Shown here: one piece after another, positions 54,282 to 63,691 of the stretch
How positions within the stretch are numbered: position 1 is the first letter of the stretch
How the letters are laid out: each line of letters begins with the position of its first letter
NCBI GenBank assembly: GCA_903892355.1
Contig: CAITIE010000150.1
Coordinates: forward strand, 98,874-162,873
Source of the DNA: an uncultured Pirellula sp.
GTDB lineage: Bacteria > Planctomycetota > Planctomycetia > Pirellulales > Pirellulaceae
DNA: 64,000 bases
Direction of reading: 5' to 3'
Made by a program: the position numbers and the translations under genes
The notes under the pieces: generated by a model
What the model was told of the DNA's origin: nothing
Databases searched by the model: none
Seen by the model: only the letters and a program-made list of their open reading frames with translations

Positions 54282-55511
54282 TCAACGAGTAACTGCGATT
54301 TGGCCTGACCCGGTCAGTTCTCGAAGTAAATAGTTCCATCGGAATGTCTCCGACATTGCAGATTGAGAAACGGCTTCTCGAGCAAATAGCTCAGCCCGCT
54401 CATTTTGTCCGTCCAAACGCAAGAGCGTTGCGAGCAAAAGAATTTCACGACCGCTCGTCGTCGGCTGGGCGAGCACCCTGCGAGACAATGATTCCATCAA
54501 GCTACCGACATCAATATTGGAAGCTCCAAAGTACGCCCCAATCGTTTTCTCTCCCAGACTGTCCGATCCGATCGTTCCGCCTCGCTCGCACGCGCGCTCA
54601 AAAAGGTCGAGCGCTCGATCCATGTCCTGCAATCCTGCCCCAGACTCAGTGTCTAAAACAATCTCCCGGATAGCGACGAGTTCAAGCAACGCGTGTCGAA
54701 TAAGGACCGAATGGTGTTTGGGGGAGTTGATCTTGTCCATCCGCCGGCATCCTTGATAGGCCGAATCCCAATCTCCGCGAGCAACCATATCATCGATCAA
54801 GCCAACTGCGGATTCCGTCCACACAGGAGAGTAGGCTTGCAAAGACCTGGGATTGTCCGACGTGACCACCAACGCTTTCGCCCGTGCCGAAGGTGTACTG
54901 ATAGGGGCACTGATCGGGGCGGAAGCCACCCGTCGTACCATAGACTCCTGTGTGCGACTGGGCCAACGATTCGCTCTGTTGGCTCCGTTAGTTCCGTTGC
55001 TTTCGAAGCCAACCGTGGTCACCCTACTCCATGATTGGCCCCTACTCGATGGCTGAAGGGTCGAGGCTCCGTAGAAACTTGGGGTCGCCGGCCAATCATA
55101 GGGTTCGAGATAGTCGGAATAAATCGGGGTTGAGTATACCGGCTCGCAAGTGACGGGGGGAACGTAGGCTCGCGTTCCGTAGTAGAACGCCCGACTCGGA
55201 CAGCATCGCGCCAGCCCGAATGCACGGCATGACAGATAACCGCCATAGCAACTGGGCGTTGCATAGTAGGGGACTGCATAGACCGGAGCCGTGTAGATCG
55301 GTCCCGAAACGATCGCAGGCGCATAGTAAATCGAAGGCGCATAGTAAATCGAAGGAGTCGAGTAAACGATCGGAGCTCGACACCACGGGCGCGAAAAACA
55401 ACCATACCCATAACCGAAGTAGCAACGATGCCAAGCCTCTGCCGATTGGCCCCAAACGAGACACAGCAATGCCATGCCAATCATCAGCTTCGAATTCAAT
55501 CGCATCGACAT
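54282..55511 (-). CDS. Secreted Tyr/Pro-rich hypothetical protein with TPR-like end
   Basis: A 409-residue exported protein. The signal peptide ends near SAEAW. Residues ~30-160 are Tyr/Pro/Ala-rich with repeated SIYYAP units and several Cys (CYFGYGYGC, CYGGYLSCRAF, CCPSRAFYYG). The C-terminal ~180 residues are helical and TPR-like (MDRALDLFERACERG, LLATLLRLDGQNERAELFAREA). No family is recognised. A surface or envelope role is inferred from the signal and composition. An 18-bp tandem duplication lies at 55321-55356. Confidence 0.75.
   Translation of the reverse strand: MSMRLNSKLMIGMALLCLVWGQSAEAWHRCYFGYGYGCFSRPWCRAPIVYSTPSIYYAPSIYYAPAIVSGPIYTAPVYAVPYYATPSCYGGYLSCRAFGLARCCPSRAFYYGTRAYVPPVTCEPVYSTPIYSDYLEPYDWPATPSFYGASTLQPSSRGQSWSRVTTVGFESNGTNGANRANRWPSRTQESMVRRVASAPISAPISTPSARAKALVVTSDNPRSLQAYSPVWTESAVGLIDDMVARGDWDSAYQGCRRMDKINSPKHHSVLIRHALLELVAIREIVLDTESGAGLQDMDRALDLFERACERGGTIGSDSLGEKTIGAYFGASNIDVGSLMESLSRRVLAQPTTSGREILLLATLLRLDGQNERAELFAREAVSQSAMSETFRWNYLLRELTGSGQIAVTR
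55321..55356. repeat. 18-bp tandem duplication coding PSIYYA
   Basis: Two 18-bp units (GCATAGTAAATCGAAGGC, then GCATAGTAAATCGAAGGA) abut in frame and give two successive PSIYYA units in the Tyr-rich region. Confidence 0.9.
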
Positions 55512-55682
55512 CGATCCGCTCCCGTGGATTGCAACCCAGTACTTGTAACCGTACTCATTCAGCCAGTGTCAGGATAAAACACCATCGCTATTCTAGAACA
55601 GACTTGGTACCTCATCCATGAATTTGCTCAATTCGGCGGAAGATTCGCGGGGCTGGGTTCAACGTGGAATCTAACCACTTCA

Positions 55683-55723
55683 AAAACGAAAAAACGCTGG
55701 AAGGACAAGCCACCCAGCGTTTT
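55683..55723 (-). terminator. Rho-independent terminator of the VWA/STN gene
   Basis: An AAAACGCTGG / CCAGCGTTTT stem with a 13-nt loop is followed, on the minus strand, by a T-rich tail. It lies about 60 bp past the stop of the 1465-residue gene, as expected for its terminator. The stem shares the CGCTGG core of the terminator at 23389. Confidence 0.85.
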
Positions 55724-55784
55724 ATGGTTTGAATCGATGCGTCCGCAGTCAAGTCTTGGCAGAACCGGTCGCAATCAAGCGATA

Positions 55785-58700
55785 CTAGAACGCTCCACCA
55801 CCGCCGAAGCCACCATCACCGCGGAACCCGCCAGCGCCGCCGCCACCGCCACCGCCGCCGCCGAACCCACCGCCACCGCCTAAACCACCACCACCACCAC
55901 CACCGCCGTTGGTTTGACCACTGACGAAGTTGAAGGTATCCACGGCGAGAATATCGCTGAAGAATGGGAACGAAGTGATACGAACATAGCGGCGATCACC
56001 CGAAATCACCGCGGTGCCCATCATCATGGTTCCTTGCGGGATAACCGTGATGATTGGCTGGTAACCAACCACACCACCTCGGAAGAACGGAGGGCGGAAC
56101 TGCCCACCTGGGAAACCTGATCCGTTCCGATTTCCACTTGCGAATCGGGACAGCATCGCTTGGTACGCCAGATTCGGGTTGTACTCATCACCCATACCTG
56201 CTCCGAGCCCCGCATTGTCCTGTCCAGGTCCGACTTGAGCGAGAACCGCGTTGCTCGCAAACGATTTCTCTGCTTGAACTTTAGCCAAATGAGCTTCAGC
56301 AATCGGTTCATTTCGATGACCGTTCTTGACCTCAGTGACGAGCATCGCATCCCGTTCAATAGCGATCTGTTGCTCGACGATCTTTTGCTCAGGGGTACCG
56401 TAATCGGTAACCAAGTGAACCGTTACCTTGCCGCCAGCAACATCGCCCCAAACTTTCCGGATGACGATTCGATATTGACCTGCGTAGCCTTGAGCACAAG
56501 CGTAGGTCTCTGAAAAACCGTCTTTGCTGGGCTTGTCGAGCGAGGAACCATCCCCGAGGAGCAACCCACCTGCAATAGTTCTTGGGTTTGCAGAGTTGCA
56601 AACCGTGCCGGTCGGCTCTTCAACCACCAAATCGATATCGGCGTTCCCGGTCCAAGCTACACGGACTACCAAGTCTCGAACCTGTGCCTTTTTCATGGCT
56701 TGTTCGAGGGCATAAGCCTCCATCTTGCGACCTTCGTTCGTCAATCGCACATAGGAAGCCTTGGCCGCGAGAATCGCTTTCTCGATCAAAGGTAGATGCT
56801 CATCGGTCCACGACTGGCTCAAAATCCCCGTCGAAGCCCACACAACACCGTCTTTGTCATCGAGTTCTAGGCTCAATTTCAAACCGGCATCGAGAGGGAA
56901 CCGTTCGGAAGGATTCGCGCGGTGTGCATCGCGATAAATCGCGAGAGCTTCCCTCTTCATGCCTTGGGATTCCAAGTATCGAGCGATCTTCATCGCCACC
57001 GTTACATCGCCTCCGAAGTCGATGCTCGACAACATGACGCGACGAATTTCCGATCCAGGATAATCACAGCCTTGCATTGCAATGCTGAGAGCTTCGTACA
57101 TCCAAGGAGCAGGGAGTGAATCTCGCATCACATCGCTCAATCGGTCGACGATCTGTTGGAACTTATCCTTGGTAACGGCATCGTTCTTAGCATCAGCAGC
57201 CTTCTTGGCTTCGTCCATCGTGGTTCCAACCCAGCGAGCGAAAGCAGCTTCCGCCTCGGCTCGAGCGTCACCTTCGGAACTCAGGATGTTTTTCACCAAC
57301 TCGGTAGCGTCCACGGCATCTGCAGGTGCTTGAGCCTTGGCTGACTTGGCAGGGGTGTCGTTGACATCCATCATGCCACCCATGCCTCCGCCACCCATAC
57401 CACCCATGCCGCCGCCGCCCATGCCACCCATGCCGCCGCCGCCCATGCCTCCCATGCCGCCGCCCATGCCTCCCATGCCGCCGCCCATACCTCCCATGCC
57501 GCCGCCCATACCACCGCCCATGCCGCCGCCCATGCTCATCACGGGAACGACCAAATCACCGACGGGGTAAACACGAACAACGTTTGCGGAGTTCTTTTTG
57601 TTGGTGATCTTCATGACTTCGTCTTGGATGACGTAGGTCAAGTTCAAAGGCTCAAGGATCAGCTTGAGTGCCGAGCGAAGCGAGATCTCAGGGACCTGCA
57701 ACGAGATAGGCTCTTCCGGCGTGACGCTTTCTTCCTCCAATGCCTTCGTATCGATCACAATTGGAATGTTGTACTGATTCGCAAATTCCGTCATTACCGA
57801 GCTCAGTGGAGAGTTGTTGAAGCTGACTTCTCCACGCTCACGAAGCGCCCGGAAGATCCCTCGCTCAGTCTCATTACCACCGGACAAATCGATGGTTCCG
57901 TAACGCTCCAGCCGGCGAGCACTTAAAGCCTGCCATACTTCTGCTGGTGGGTAACGGATCGGTGGTTCGTCCACGAATGGGATCAATCCGATTTCGCACA
58001 AGTAAAGGGTATCTACGAATCCGCGATTGCGTTGCTTGATCACATCCATGATCAATCGATAATTTGCTAACGAGTTCGACTCTGTTTCAACAACGCGATC
58101 GATGACACTATCAGGATCCATTTCGTGAACTTGAGGCGCAATCTCATTGTTTGCTGCTGCGTAGAGTTGCTGCTCGAGAAGAGCGCTGAATCGCTCGACC
58201 AATTGCTGGATTGTCGCACCTCGGCGTTCGCGTTCTGCGAGCAATCGTCGCGATGCCGAGGCCGTCGATTGAACTGCTTCGGAACGAGCAATCCGCTCGC
58301 GCATGTCTGCTTCGGAACGAGCGACCGCTTGGATCCCTGCGGTCAATCGGGACTCCAATTGAACTCGACCTGCTGGGTCAAGCTCCGGCGTACGTCGAAC
58401 TTGATCGAGAAGCGACTTCAGAGCGATCTTGGATCCGGTTGGATCACCCGAGGTTCTGGCGCGACTCAACTCCGCAATCACTTGTCGCTCAAGGGCCTGA
58501 GCAGAAACACGCCGCATTTCTGCGTCTTTCGAAAGGAGATCTCCAGCGGTCGCCAACTCACCGAACGGGTCATTCGACGTGGGTGCCGGAGCAAAGCTGT
58601 TCTGCGGAACAGGTGCTGATGCTGCTGGGAAAGGATTGGCAGGTACGCTCTCAGCACCAGCGGCAGGAGCGGCTGGCTGCGATTCCATCTCAGGCTCTGG

Positions 58701-60182
58701 AGCTACGTCGTTACCTCCGAACGCATTGCCACCATCCACTTCAGGAACTGGCGCATTGCCTGCAGGCTCTCCGAATGGATCGTCCGATGCTGGAGGATTC
58801 GGTTCGGTCGGCGGTTGCCCAAACGGATCGTCTTGGAGCCGTGCCGAAATGAACTTCGCAATCTTTGGTGCTGCACCATTGTTCTTTGCCGGCTGAAGCT
58901 TCGCAGGTTGCTTTTCCGAAGCGGACGATTCATCTCGGTTGACCGACAGCGCGGCATCCAAAACCGATCGTGCCTCTAAGTTGTTGGGAGAACGTTGCAA
59001 TGCTTCTTTGGCAATCGCAGACGCTGCCAGATTATCACCCATGTGCAGCGCGAACTTGGCCTCTTTTACCAACTGATCCGCATTGCTCATGAGCGTATCG
59101 CCCAGTTCCCGCAACGCATCAGAACCCGGTGTCGGCATCAGGAGCCCACCATCCTTCGCAGCTTTGGAAACCATCGCCCCCACAAACGCGAGATCGGGAT
59201 TGCTCGACTCACTCTTGAGGTTCCACGAAATCGAAGCAGAACGGCCTTGAACCTCACCATCGATCTTCAACGATCCTTGGACAGAATCCCCTTGAAGTGT
59301 TCCGATCAAAATCGAATCGCGATCGAGTCGCATCGGAGGAACACGAGTCGGATAGTGAGCAGTGATACCAACCGGCCAACTCGTCTCCGAAGGCCAGAAA
59401 ACAGGACGCGATATGACCTTCGCCAATTCGCTTCCCATCTGTTGCAAGGTTATGCCACTGATGTTTTGACGGACAAACACTCGGCCGCCGGTGTGATTGG
59501 CAAGTGTCGCAAGAAACTCGCAATCGGTTCGTGGACCAATCGCCAAAGAATGCACGACACAGTGGCCTGACACCAATTCTTCGATCAAGCCGTCGAACTC
59601 TTTCGTGTTCATCAGGTTCGACAGGTGAACACCATCACCGATGTAAATAATGTTGCGGTCGCCACCCTCAGGCATCGCCTTGGCAGCGGCCCGGAGTGCA
59701 CTCGCAATATCGGTAGTCCCCAAGGGGAGCCGACGCTCCAGTTTTGCAAAACCATCGGCAATCTTCTCGCCGCTCGGAGCCCCAGCAGCCATCAACTGCA
59801 CCGGCTCAACGTCGCATGCAAAAAGGGATACGTTGGAACCGTCCGAAAGGGATTCAATGACCGAACGAGCAATCTCGATCGATTCACTTCGGTACTCGCC
59901 GTTTTGTGAAGCAGAAGTGTCTACCACCACCGCCACCCGTGCGGCGCGGTCTTCCTGACCCAACTCACCAGGAAGAAGACTCAAGGCGAACAGGGTTCGT
60001 CCTGAATCGTCGTAAGTCACCAGCCGACTTGCCTTTGCGACTTGGTCGGCAGAGCTGCTAGCCACCGCAACCACGGAGGTTGCTGGCACAAAACAAGAAA
60101 CCGAGCCGATCGCAACCGCAGCCCCAACCGCTAAGCGTGGGAGGGTTGCTCGTGTAGCTCGTAACGCGCGATGAATCAGCAT
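55785..60182 (-). CDS. Giant exported VWA / STN-like / Gly-Met-rich protein
   Basis: 1465 residues with a signal peptide (1-~45). A VWA domain occupies ~75-250, with MIDAS VVVDTSASQNG and LGTTDIASAL. Residues ~450-545 contain three DPFG motifs in a Pro-rich segment. Helical charged sequence follows. An STN-like (secretin/TonB N-terminal) unit is at ~780-860 (ISLQVPEISLRSALKLILEPLNLTYVIQ). A Gly-Met tract lies at ~880-940, and a DUF2135-like beta domain at ~1170-1300 (VVRVAWTGNADIDLVVEEPTG). The C-terminus is Gly-rich again. A structural or secretion-associated envelope role is inferred only. Confidence 0.85.
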   Translation of the reverse strand: MLIHRALRATRATLPRLAVGAAVAIGSVSCFVPATSVVAVASSSADQVAKASRLVTYDDSGRTLFALSLLPGELGQEDRAARVAVVVDTSASQNGEYRSESIEIARSVIESLSDGSNVSLFACDVEPVQLMAAGAPSGEKIADGFAKLERRLPLGTTDIASALRAAAKAMPEGGDRNIIYIGDGVHLSNLMNTKEFDGLIEELVSGHCVVHSLAIGPRTDCEFLATLANHTGGRVFVRQNISGITLQQMGSELAKVISRPVFWPSETSWPVGITAHYPTRVPPMRLDRDSILIGTLQGDSVQGSLKIDGEVQGRSASISWNLKSESSNPDLAFVGAMVSKAAKDGGLLMPTPGSDALRELGDTLMSNADQLVKEAKFALHMGDNLAASAIAKEALQRSPNNLEARSVLDAALSVNRDESSASEKQPAKLQPAKNNGAAPKIAKFISARLQDDPFGQPPTEPNPPASDDPFGEPAGNAPVPEVDGGNAFGGNDVAPEPEMESQPAAPAAGAESVPANPFPAASAPVPQNSFAPAPTSNDPFGELATAGDLLSKDAEMRRVSAQALERQVIAELSRARTSGDPTGSKIALKSLLDQVRRTPELDPAGRVQLESRLTAGIQAVARSEADMRERIARSEAVQSTASASRRLLAERERRGATIQQLVERFSALLEQQLYAAANNEIAPQVHEMDPDSVIDRVVETESNSLANYRLIMDVIKQRNRGFVDTLYLCEIGLIPFVDEPPIRYPPAEVWQALSARRLERYGTIDLSGGNETERGIFRALRERGEVSFNNSPLSSVMTEFANQYNIPIVIDTKALEEESVTPEEPISLQVPEISLRSALKLILEPLNLTYVIQDEVMKITNKKNSANVVRVYPVGDLVVPVMSMGGGMGGGMGGGMGGMGGGMGGMGGGMGGMGGGGMGGMGGGGMGGMGGGGMGGMMDVNDTPAKSAKAQAPADAVDATELVKNILSSEGDARAEAEAAFARWVGTTMDEAKKAADAKNDAVTKDKFQQIVDRLSDVMRDSLPAPWMYEALSIAMQGCDYPGSEIRRVMLSSIDFGGDVTVAMKIARYLESQGMKREALAIYRDAHRANPSERFPLDAGLKLSLELDDKDGVVWASTGILSQSWTDEHLPLIEKAILAAKASYVRLTNEGRKMEAYALEQAMKKAQVRDLVVRVAWTGNADIDLVVEEPTGTVCNSANPRTIAGGLLLGDGSSLDKPSKDGFSETYACAQGYAGQYRIVIRKVWGDVAGGKVTVHLVTDYGTPEQKIVEQQIAIERDAMLVTEVKNGHRNEPIAEAHLAKVQAEKSFASNAVLAQVGPGQDNAGLGAGMGDEYNPNLAYQAMLSRFASGNRNGSGFPGGQFRPPFFRGGVVGYQPIITVIPQGTMMMGTAVISGDRRYVRITSFPFFSDILAVDTFNFVSGQTNGGGGGGGGLGGGGGFGGGGGGGGGAGGFRGDGGFGGGGAF
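57365..57540. repeat. Gly-Met low-complexity repeat tract
   Basis: Repeats of 9-15 bp coding GGMGG and GGGM units. On the other strand it reads as PMPP repeats in a long open frame, which is a shadow. Confidence 0.9.
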
Positions 60183-60879
60183 AGCGATTCGCTCCGAAAG
60201 TTCTCGAAGAGTCTAAATTGATCAAAATTCAACCGAGGAAACGGAAAGTTAGACCCGTCCATCCACTCCTAATCTATTTCTGATCCCTTTTCGATGCCAT
60301 CAAAAAAGGAACAAATGATCAAGAAACATGGACCGTACCCACCGCCCGACGCAAGGTGTTGGTTCCAACTCACCTCGGGGTTCCGCGACCGACATCACCG
60401 ATTAGGTGCAAAGCACGGGCCAAAAAACAAATTTGTTGCCGAAGCGGGGTTAGGAATGCAATAAATCGAGATGGCCGTCTATGTGGAACCTAGGAAGCAT
60501 CGGGAGGAAAATGGTCGTTTCTGGACAGAACCGATGCCAAATCGCCTCAGCATGGGCTATTTCGCACACCGTGAGCCACCGAAACGTTGCAATTTAACAC
60601 ATCGGTCGCTCTCTCATTCGGGGCCTAGATAAAGAAAGTGTCATGCCCCCGACGCGTGTCAGAAGGCGCCTACCAGCGTCAAAAACCGAAAAACCGTCAA
60701 ATTCTACTTAACCCCCCAGCCTTTGCAGTCCGATCATCCCAAGAGACGCCCACGAATCGGCAATTCGACCGCTTCGCGTGCGTCCCGAAGAAACCCGTGA
60801 GGCATCCTCCCTACCACGCCAAAAACCCAAGGCGGTTCGGGGACTTGCTTCAAGTGCTGAGCACAAGGATTTGCAAAGA
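60183..60879. other. Intergenic region, 697 bp
   Basis: It lies between the divergent starts of the VWA/STN gene and the DUF11 gene. Open frames here read as random peptides. No hairpin, repeat or RNA pattern was convincing; it should contain two promoters and long leaders. Confidence 0.5.
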
Positions 60880-63624
60880 ATGCCACGAATAAGCCTCCTC
60901 CTACACAGCCTTCACGGAACCCCCATTCGAGGCATCGAGAGGAGAGGTCGGCTTTACCTTTTGACCTGGTACGCGGCGATCTTCGCTCTCGCGATATCAG
61001 TCTCCTGCAACACCGGCTATTGCCAAGAAGATACTTTCGAGGAGGTAACCCCATCCTCAGGCGCGGCCTCTGGGCTATTTAGCAGGGTCTTTTCGCCCTC
61101 GGCATCTAGGCCGAAACCCACAAAGACCGTACGGGAATCGCCATCCAATGGCGGTCTTTTCGTACCCTTAAAATCATTTTCGAACGTTTTTAAGAGTCGG
61201 CCAGAGTCGGTCGAAAAACCGGTAATCCCCTCGGAAATCAGACCGATGCTCCCACGCGTTTCCAAGGAACCGTTCCAGAATTTAACACGCCGCGACCGGC
61301 GTGAAAAAAGTGATGTCGATGTCGAGGTCCGAGAAGACAATACCGAGACAGCGAACACTTCAGCGTCCAGTCCAGAAGCCTACGGAGCCAAGAACGACTC
61401 CTCGGCTAGCGTTCCTGCACCGCCAAAATCGCAGCCTGTTTCGAAATCATTTTCAGGTTCTGCGTACGCCGTAGACCCATCCAAAGTACCTTCCCAGGAG
61501 CCAGACGCCCCAGGAGTGGCCTCTCAAGATCGTGAGGCCGAAAGCTTGAACTCCGCGAGGACCTTTGAAGCATCCCCCCCAAGTAGATCCATCGATGCGA
61601 AAGGGACCAGTCGTCGCGCTCCTGGAAGTTCTGACAATTCCAGCTTGCCCTCGTTGTCGAAAACATCTCCACCTGCGATGGCGGGTTCATCAGCACCTGT
61701 TCGAAATCCTCTTCCCTTGGTCGACTCAGAGATTGCCAACTCTGAGATTGCCAACTCGGAAGCGACACCCGCTAGCACAAAATCCCAAGACAATCCTGCC
61801 CCTCGCGGGATTCCTGGTAACTCACCAAAAAGTAAGGATGGAGGTTTGCCTCCTATCACTGCGAAACCCACTGCAACCACTCGAAACTCTGCAACACAGT
61901 CTGTACAACCTCGCAGTGGTATGACGACGGCGTCCGGCAGAACACAGGTTGTAGGACTCAGCAACTCCGACACACCTGTCGTTTCCAAGAACGGTGGTGC
62001 GTTCGGCGCAAACGCCAATCACGCTCCAAGCAATGGTGGTAATACCTCAAAATTGGGCAACTCGACTTTTCTTGCCGACAGTTCAGCCAATGCTACCGCC
62101 AGCACCGTTGCTGCGAATACCGATGCGCGGTCTCCAACGACCGCGTCCCCCAAGATCTCTATGCCAACGACGATAACCAGTACAACCAACGCTCCCCAGG
62201 GTAAAACTTCTAACGTATCCAAACCTACTTCTGGTTTGCAGCAAACGATCCCTCAAGTGCGATTGCAAGTCCAAGGAGCGAATTCGATCCTTGTGGGACA
62301 AGGTTCGCCGTATGAGATCGTTGCAACCAACGAAGGCAAAGAGGTACTTCAAGGCCTGCTCGTTCGGGCGTCGGTACCCAAGGGAGTGCAAATCGGTGAT
62401 GTCGCTGTTACCGATGGAAATTTTGAAATCGATAGCGACGAAGCCGACAATGGTGTCGTTTGGGAACTCGAGCAACTCCCCGCAGGCACCTCGAAAACAC
62501 TCCGCCTGATGATCAACGCCGTTCAAGCAGAACATTTTGCTTTGGGACTCGAATGGACGGTCACCCCTCCTTCTAGTCAGATGCAAGTCCACGTTCAACA
62601 ACCACAATTGCAGCTGGCGCTCGAGGGGCCTGCCGAAGTTGACTATGGCCGACCACAGATTTATCGCATGCGTATACGCAATCCAGGTAACGCAGATGTT
62701 CAAAAGGTTTCCGTGGAATTGACGGCCGAACTATACGGGAGCAATCAGTCGGAAATCGGCGATATCCCCGCCGGTAGCGAACGTGTTGTCGAAGTCGAAT
62801 TGACATTCCAACAAGCCGGCCGGTTGCCCATCAAGGCAAAAGCCTTTAGCACGATCTCGAATCTCGACGCATCCAGCAACATCGAAGTCAATGTGCAACA
62901 GTCGACCCTGCTTGCGACTTGGAATGGCCCTACGGAGTTTTACCAAGGTAGCACCGCTGAGTACGAACTGACCATCGAGAATCAAAGCGGTATCGTCGCA
63001 CGAGAAGTTACGTGCAACGTCAAATTACCCGCCGGCGTCGATGTCATCGGACTACCCCCTGGAATCACACGATCCGGGGATCTGCTCCGTTGGGAAATCC
63101 AGTCCTTGGGTGCACAAGAGCGGATTGTGTATCCCGTGCGATTGCTGATGAACCAATTGGGGCAGAATGAAATCAGTTTCTCATGTGAATCGATTACTGG
63201 TGAGCCGATCCAAGCAACCATCAAGACGGTCGTCGATGCTGTGGCGGATCTGCATCTTTCGGTTACCGATCCAATTGCTCCGGCACCTGTCGGCCAACCG
63301 GTAACTTATGAAATCACCATCACCAACCGAGGTCGCAAGACAGCCGAAGATGTCTTTGTCGTAGCCCAATTCTCTGAAGGAATTGAACCTACCCGAGTCG
63401 ATGGACACACGGGCAAACTGATCCCGGGGCAAGTTCTCTTCGATGCGATCCCAAAGATCCAACCGAACGAGACCATCGTCCTGAAGGTGCTTGCGGAAGC
63501 GGCCAAGCCTGGTACCCACCGATTCCGCGCAAGCGTTAAATGCCAAGGGAGCGAAGACGATCTTCTCGAAGAGGAATCCACGCGCTACACGGCAGCAGCC
63601 ACGGTTCGTTCGGACCGCAGATAA
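60880..63624 (+). CDS. DUF11-repeat exported protein with low-complexity N-terminal half
   Basis: 914 residues from the ATG at 60880; a GTG at 60778 is open too, but the hydrophobic signal (LYLLTWYAAIFALAISVS) sits better with the later start. Residues ~60-455 are Ser/Pro/Asn/Thr-rich and likely disordered. From ~459 to the end there are about four DUF11-like beta domains (YEIVATNEGKEVLQGLLVRASVPKG, YRMRIRNPGNADVQKVSVELTAE, YELTIENQSGIVAREVTCNVKLP, YEITITNRGRKTAEDVFVVAQF). Such repeats form rods on cell surfaces. A 15-bp duplication (SEIAN twice) lies at 61726-61755. Confidence 0.85.
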   Translation: MPRISLLLHSLHGTPIRGIERRGRLYLLTWYAAIFALAISVSCNTGYCQEDTFEEVTPSSGAASGLFSRVFSPSASRPKPTKTVRESPSNGGLFVPLKSFSNVFKSRPESVEKPVIPSEIRPMLPRVSKEPFQNLTRRDRREKSDVDVEVREDNTETANTSASSPEAYGAKNDSSASVPAPPKSQPVSKSFSGSAYAVDPSKVPSQEPDAPGVASQDREAESLNSARTFEASPPSRSIDAKGTSRRAPGSSDNSSLPSLSKTSPPAMAGSSAPVRNPLPLVDSEIANSEIANSEATPASTKSQDNPAPRGIPGNSPKSKDGGLPPITAKPTATTRNSATQSVQPRSGMTTASGRTQVVGLSNSDTPVVSKNGGAFGANANHAPSNGGNTSKLGNSTFLADSSANATASTVAANTDARSPTTASPKISMPTTITSTTNAPQGKTSNVSKPTSGLQQTIPQVRLQVQGANSILVGQGSPYEIVATNEGKEVLQGLLVRASVPKGVQIGDVAVTDGNFEIDSDEADNGVVWELEQLPAGTSKTLRLMINAVQAEHFALGLEWTVTPPSSQMQVHVQQPQLQLALEGPAEVDYGRPQIYRMRIRNPGNADVQKVSVELTAELYGSNQSEIGDIPAGSERVVEVELTFQQAGRLPIKAKAFSTISNLDASSNIEVNVQQSTLLATWNGPTEFYQGSTAEYELTIENQSGIVAREVTCNVKLPAGVDVIGLPPGITRSGDLLRWEIQSLGAQERIVYPVRLLMNQLGQNEISFSCESITGEPIQATIKTVVDAVADLHLSVTDPIAPAPVGQPVTYEITITNRGRKTAEDVFVVAQFSEGIEPTRVDGHTGKLIPGQVLFDAIPKIQPNETIVLKVLAEAAKPGTHRFRASVKCQGSEDDLLEEESTRYTAAATVRSDRR
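61726..61755. repeat. 15-bp tandem duplication coding SEIAN
   Basis: TCAGAGATTGCCAAC and TCTGAGATTGCCAAC lie side by side in frame in the disordered half of the DUF11 protein, followed by a third diverged SEAT unit. Confidence 0.88.
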
Positions 63625-63691
63625 TCCGTTCGGAACATAGAGCTAATCCGCCCGGTTCGCGTTAGCCGGATCGATTTGCAGAGCCAAGTTA

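Noticed and set aside
57337..57570. Plus-strand proline-rich frame (PMPP repeats)
   Set aside because: It is the antisense reading of the Gly-Met tract in the 1465-residue gene.
60638..60892. 84-residue frame before the DUF11 gene
   Set aside because: Composition is random-like, there is no ribosome-binding site, and it runs into the real gene start.
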